Positions 62,304-64,000 of a stretch of 64,000 bases of DNA are shown one piece after another. Below the pieces are notes generated by a model. The model was not told the DNA's origin. It was given only the letters and a program-made list of their open reading frames with translations, and did no database searches. The translations under genes and the position numbers were made by a program. This DNA comes from Chaetoceros tenuissimus (lineage: Eukaryota; Bacillariophyta; Thalassiosirophyceae; Chaetocerotales; Chaetocerotaceae). The DNA is taken from the NCBI GenBank assembly GCA_021927905.1, contig BLLK01000045.1, positions 1,860,001 through 1,924,000 of the forward strand, written 5' to 3'. Within the stretch, counting starts at the first letter, position 1; every line of letters starts with the position of its first letter.

Positions 62304-62900
62304 TTACAAAAAATCGTGAGTAGGCCAGCTTTGACTGTTTGGGCCGTCACCGTCCACATCGTACTCAACTTCATCAGTTTCCTCCTCAATTTCCTCTTCA
62401 GCTTCCTCCTTCAATTCTTCCTCTAAATTTTCTTCAGCATTTTCTTTCTCATCAACTTTCTCAGTGATCTTTTTGGTCTTGGCCAAAACCTTCAATTGGT
62501 GCATGAAATTATAAACATCAAGAAAGTTTCTTGCGGTCATTTCTCCGTCTTTGCTATCCTTGAATGATACGCAAAAGTTACGAGGAAATCCTTCGCGAAA
62601 AATGGAAACATCAAACGCATTGAATACAACCGTATCCTTGCGCAACTGGTGGAACTTGGCTGGCAAATCCGAAATGCAGCTATTAAGAACAAGCTGATGA
62701 CCAACATAAGCGACCACAAAAGCATGATTTGAATTACTTCCTTTCTTTTTAAGAATATAAATTTTGAGTCTATTCTCTTCACGATCCTGCTTACCCCCCT
62801 TTCGGTAGGTGTCTCCATTCTTCCTTCCGATACGAAACATGTATGAAAATTCGCTTTGGTAAAGCACAGCGAAGTTTTCGTCTTTGATTGAGATTGCCAT
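62304..62900 (-). CDS. hypothetical protein with acidic tail
   Basis: A 198-residue intronless protein. Residues 1-140 form alternating beta segments and a final helix (RNFLDVYNFMHQLKVLAK), the order seen in PH-like/EVH1-like domains: FAVLYQSEFSYMFRI, LKIYILKKKG, HAFVVAYVGHQLVLN, VVFNAFDVSIF, NFCVSFKDS. The last 50 residues are almost all Glu/Asp (NLEEELKEEAEEEIEEETDE). A similar layout, with a small beta domain and acidic tail, occurs in histone-binding and trafficking proteins. Identity not established. Confidence 0.5.
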   Translation of the reverse strand: MAISIKDENFAVLYQSEFSYMFRIGRKNGDTYRKGGKQDREENRLKIYILKKKGSNSNHAFVVAYVGHQLVLNSCISDLPAKFHQLRKDTVVFNAFDVSIFREGFPRNFCVSFKDSKDGEMTARNFLDVYNFMHQLKVLAKTKKITEKVDEKENAEENLEEELKEEAEEEIEEETDEVEYDVDGDGPNSQSWPTHDFL

Positions 62901-63168
62901 TGTTATATTTACGTATTTGTTTTTATGAGAAAGTGATTGCAGTTTTTAGTCTTGTTCCATCGGAATCACTTATGGCAGTAAGTCATGGATATGATTTAAA
63001 AATCAGTCCCATTTTGAATAAGGATTCTTCTTTTCTATAGGCAAAGACTTCGTAAACTCGAAAGTTCTAAAGTGAACATACATTCTAAAGCAATCAGTAG
63101 AAAAATGTTTCAATCAATATGGACACAAGTACTTCAAGATTACTCTTACACTATATGATTTCTGCGAA

Positions 63169-64000
63169 ATGGCTGGACCAATTCAGCAATCGTTTGAAGA
63201 AATAGACTGGACTCTTATCAAAGAAATTGAAGAGTCAGAGTTGTACTTTGATACTCCAAATGAATTTGAGGATTGTATTTTGAATGCAGAAGAATTGAAA
63301 GTTTTTTTAACTCCTCCTGCTGCGGATGAATGGAAAGACTTCTCCAGCAATGAAAATGCCACAATTTTTAATATCGACGATGCAAAAGAAAGACAATGGC
63401 AGATGGGAAAAGTCGAGATAGAACATCTACGGAATAAGTTGAAAACAACTTTTGGTATTGATTATCAATCTCTATCCTTGGAGGATCTTGCATCATCTAT
63501 TATCTTCACAACACTTGGTCCAGAAAGTAAATTTGGTTCGTTTTTCGCTGAGGAACTTTCGTTGAGTAAAATGGAATATGCGGCTTTTATGTGCACTCTT
63601 TTTACTCAAGCTGCCTATCGAGTTAGTGTAACCGAGCTTTATTTGCCTCAGTCTAGATTGAAAGTGCCTATGGAAGAAGAGGATTATCTCAAGGTGTGGG
63701 AGAATATGGCAAAAAAAAAGAAGATTCCAGAGTTTGAAATGCGCACACCTATGTCACCTATTCCGCTTTGGAAAGGTGTTGAAGAAATAGTAAATACACT
63801 CTTGAGAACTGTATCTATTATCGACCGAAGGGAAATCATTTCTATATCGCTTGATGATGATAAAGTTTGGTTTGGTTCAACAAAAGCGCGAACAACAGAT
63901 CAATTTGATATTAAGTTTACAACTCATGTCAAACCGAATAGAAAAGGCATCGTGGTACATACTGCTGTAACTACAGGGGTAATGGTTCCTGTTGCTGCAA
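63169..64000 (+). CDS. unidentified long ORF, 5' part, open at the right edge
   Basis: From ATG 63169 the frame stays open for 277 codons to the window end, so the C-terminus is outside. It starts MAGPIQQSFEEIDWTLIKEI. Recognisable features are few: an acidic N-terminus, SKMEYAAFMCTLFTQAAYRV, and a strand-like IISISLDDDKVWFGSTKA followed by NRKGIVVHTAVTTGV. A hydrophobic strand ending in Asp, then a K-x-NRKG stretch, recalls the first catalytic strand of DDE-type DNA transposases, but this is only a shape likeness. No terminal repeats or target-site duplication could be checked because the element would run out of the window. Confidence 0.6.
   Translation, partial: MAGPIQQSFEEIDWTLIKEIEESELYFDTPNEFEDCILNAEELKVFLTPPAADEWKDFSSNENATIFNIDDAKERQWQMGKVEIEHLRNKLKTTFGIDYQSLSLEDLASSIIFTTLGPESKFGSFFAEELSLSKMEYAAFMCTLFTQAAYRVSVTELYLPQSRLKVPMEEEDYLKVWENMAKKKKIPEFEMRTPMSPIPLWKGVEEIVNTLLRTVSIIDRREIISISLDDDKVWFGSTKARTTDQFDIKFTTHVKPNRKGIVVHTAVTTGVMVPVAA

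Overview
The window is nuclear DNA of a eukaryotic alga, most likely a diatom with an AT-rich, gene-dense genome (a centric form such as Chaetoceros or Thalassiosira would fit; genus not provable here). The evidence is a mitochondrial-type triosephosphate isomerase-GAPDH fusion, a stramenopile hallmark; several N-termini made of a signal peptide ending in a Phe-containing cleavage site followed by a transit-like stretch (the ASAFAP-type plastid presequence of diatoms); short GT-AG introns of about 60-475 bp; and a selenoprotein. I see no viral, retroelement or CRISPR material.

Layout. 1-5.2 kb: 3' end of a Dph6-like ATP pyrophosphatase, a 2OG-Fe(II) oxygenase, a V-ATPase proteolipid, a two-exon small presequence-bearing protein and an organellar-looking RNase HII. 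5.4-11.4 kb: a CK1/VRK-like kinase with an FHA domain, a mitochondrial RidA, a plastid DUF2214 membrane protein with a broken partial copy upstream, a DsbA/FrnE-type selenoprotein read through an in-frame TGA with a SECIS-like hairpin in its 3' UTR, and a membrane protein. 11.5-17 kb: a four-exon MnSOD with a twin-arginine lumen signal, an unknown protein, a PhyH-type dioxygenase, two tiny ORFs and a tail-anchored TPR protein. 17.4-30.3 kb: a giant PTEN-formin of about 3150 residues and a zinc-finger/PHD nuclear protein. 30.8-39.7 kb: a giant FG-nucleoporin of about 2890 residues with an almost exact 1-kb internal duplication. 40-51.3 kb: small housekeeping genes (ankyrin protein, RNA polymerase I subunit RPA12, ArfGAP, LON-like protein, sulfotransferase, Mpv17 family, REXO4-like exonuclease). 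51.4-55.4 kb: the TPI-GAPDH fusion and a stand-alone GAPDH, head to head. 55.7-64 kb: splicing factor SF1, an esterase, a PDZ membrane protein, a mitochondrial CBS-pair protein, an acidic-tailed protein and an unidentified ORF running off the right edge.

Genes are independent single units, often convergent or divergent with very short spacers. The only clear functional cluster is the GAPDH pair, which shares a 349-bp bidirectional promoter carrying a 12-bp palindrome with a perfect CRE (TGACGTCA). Splice junctions were assigned by eye from GT-AG borders, reading frame and protein continuity; no transcript data were available.
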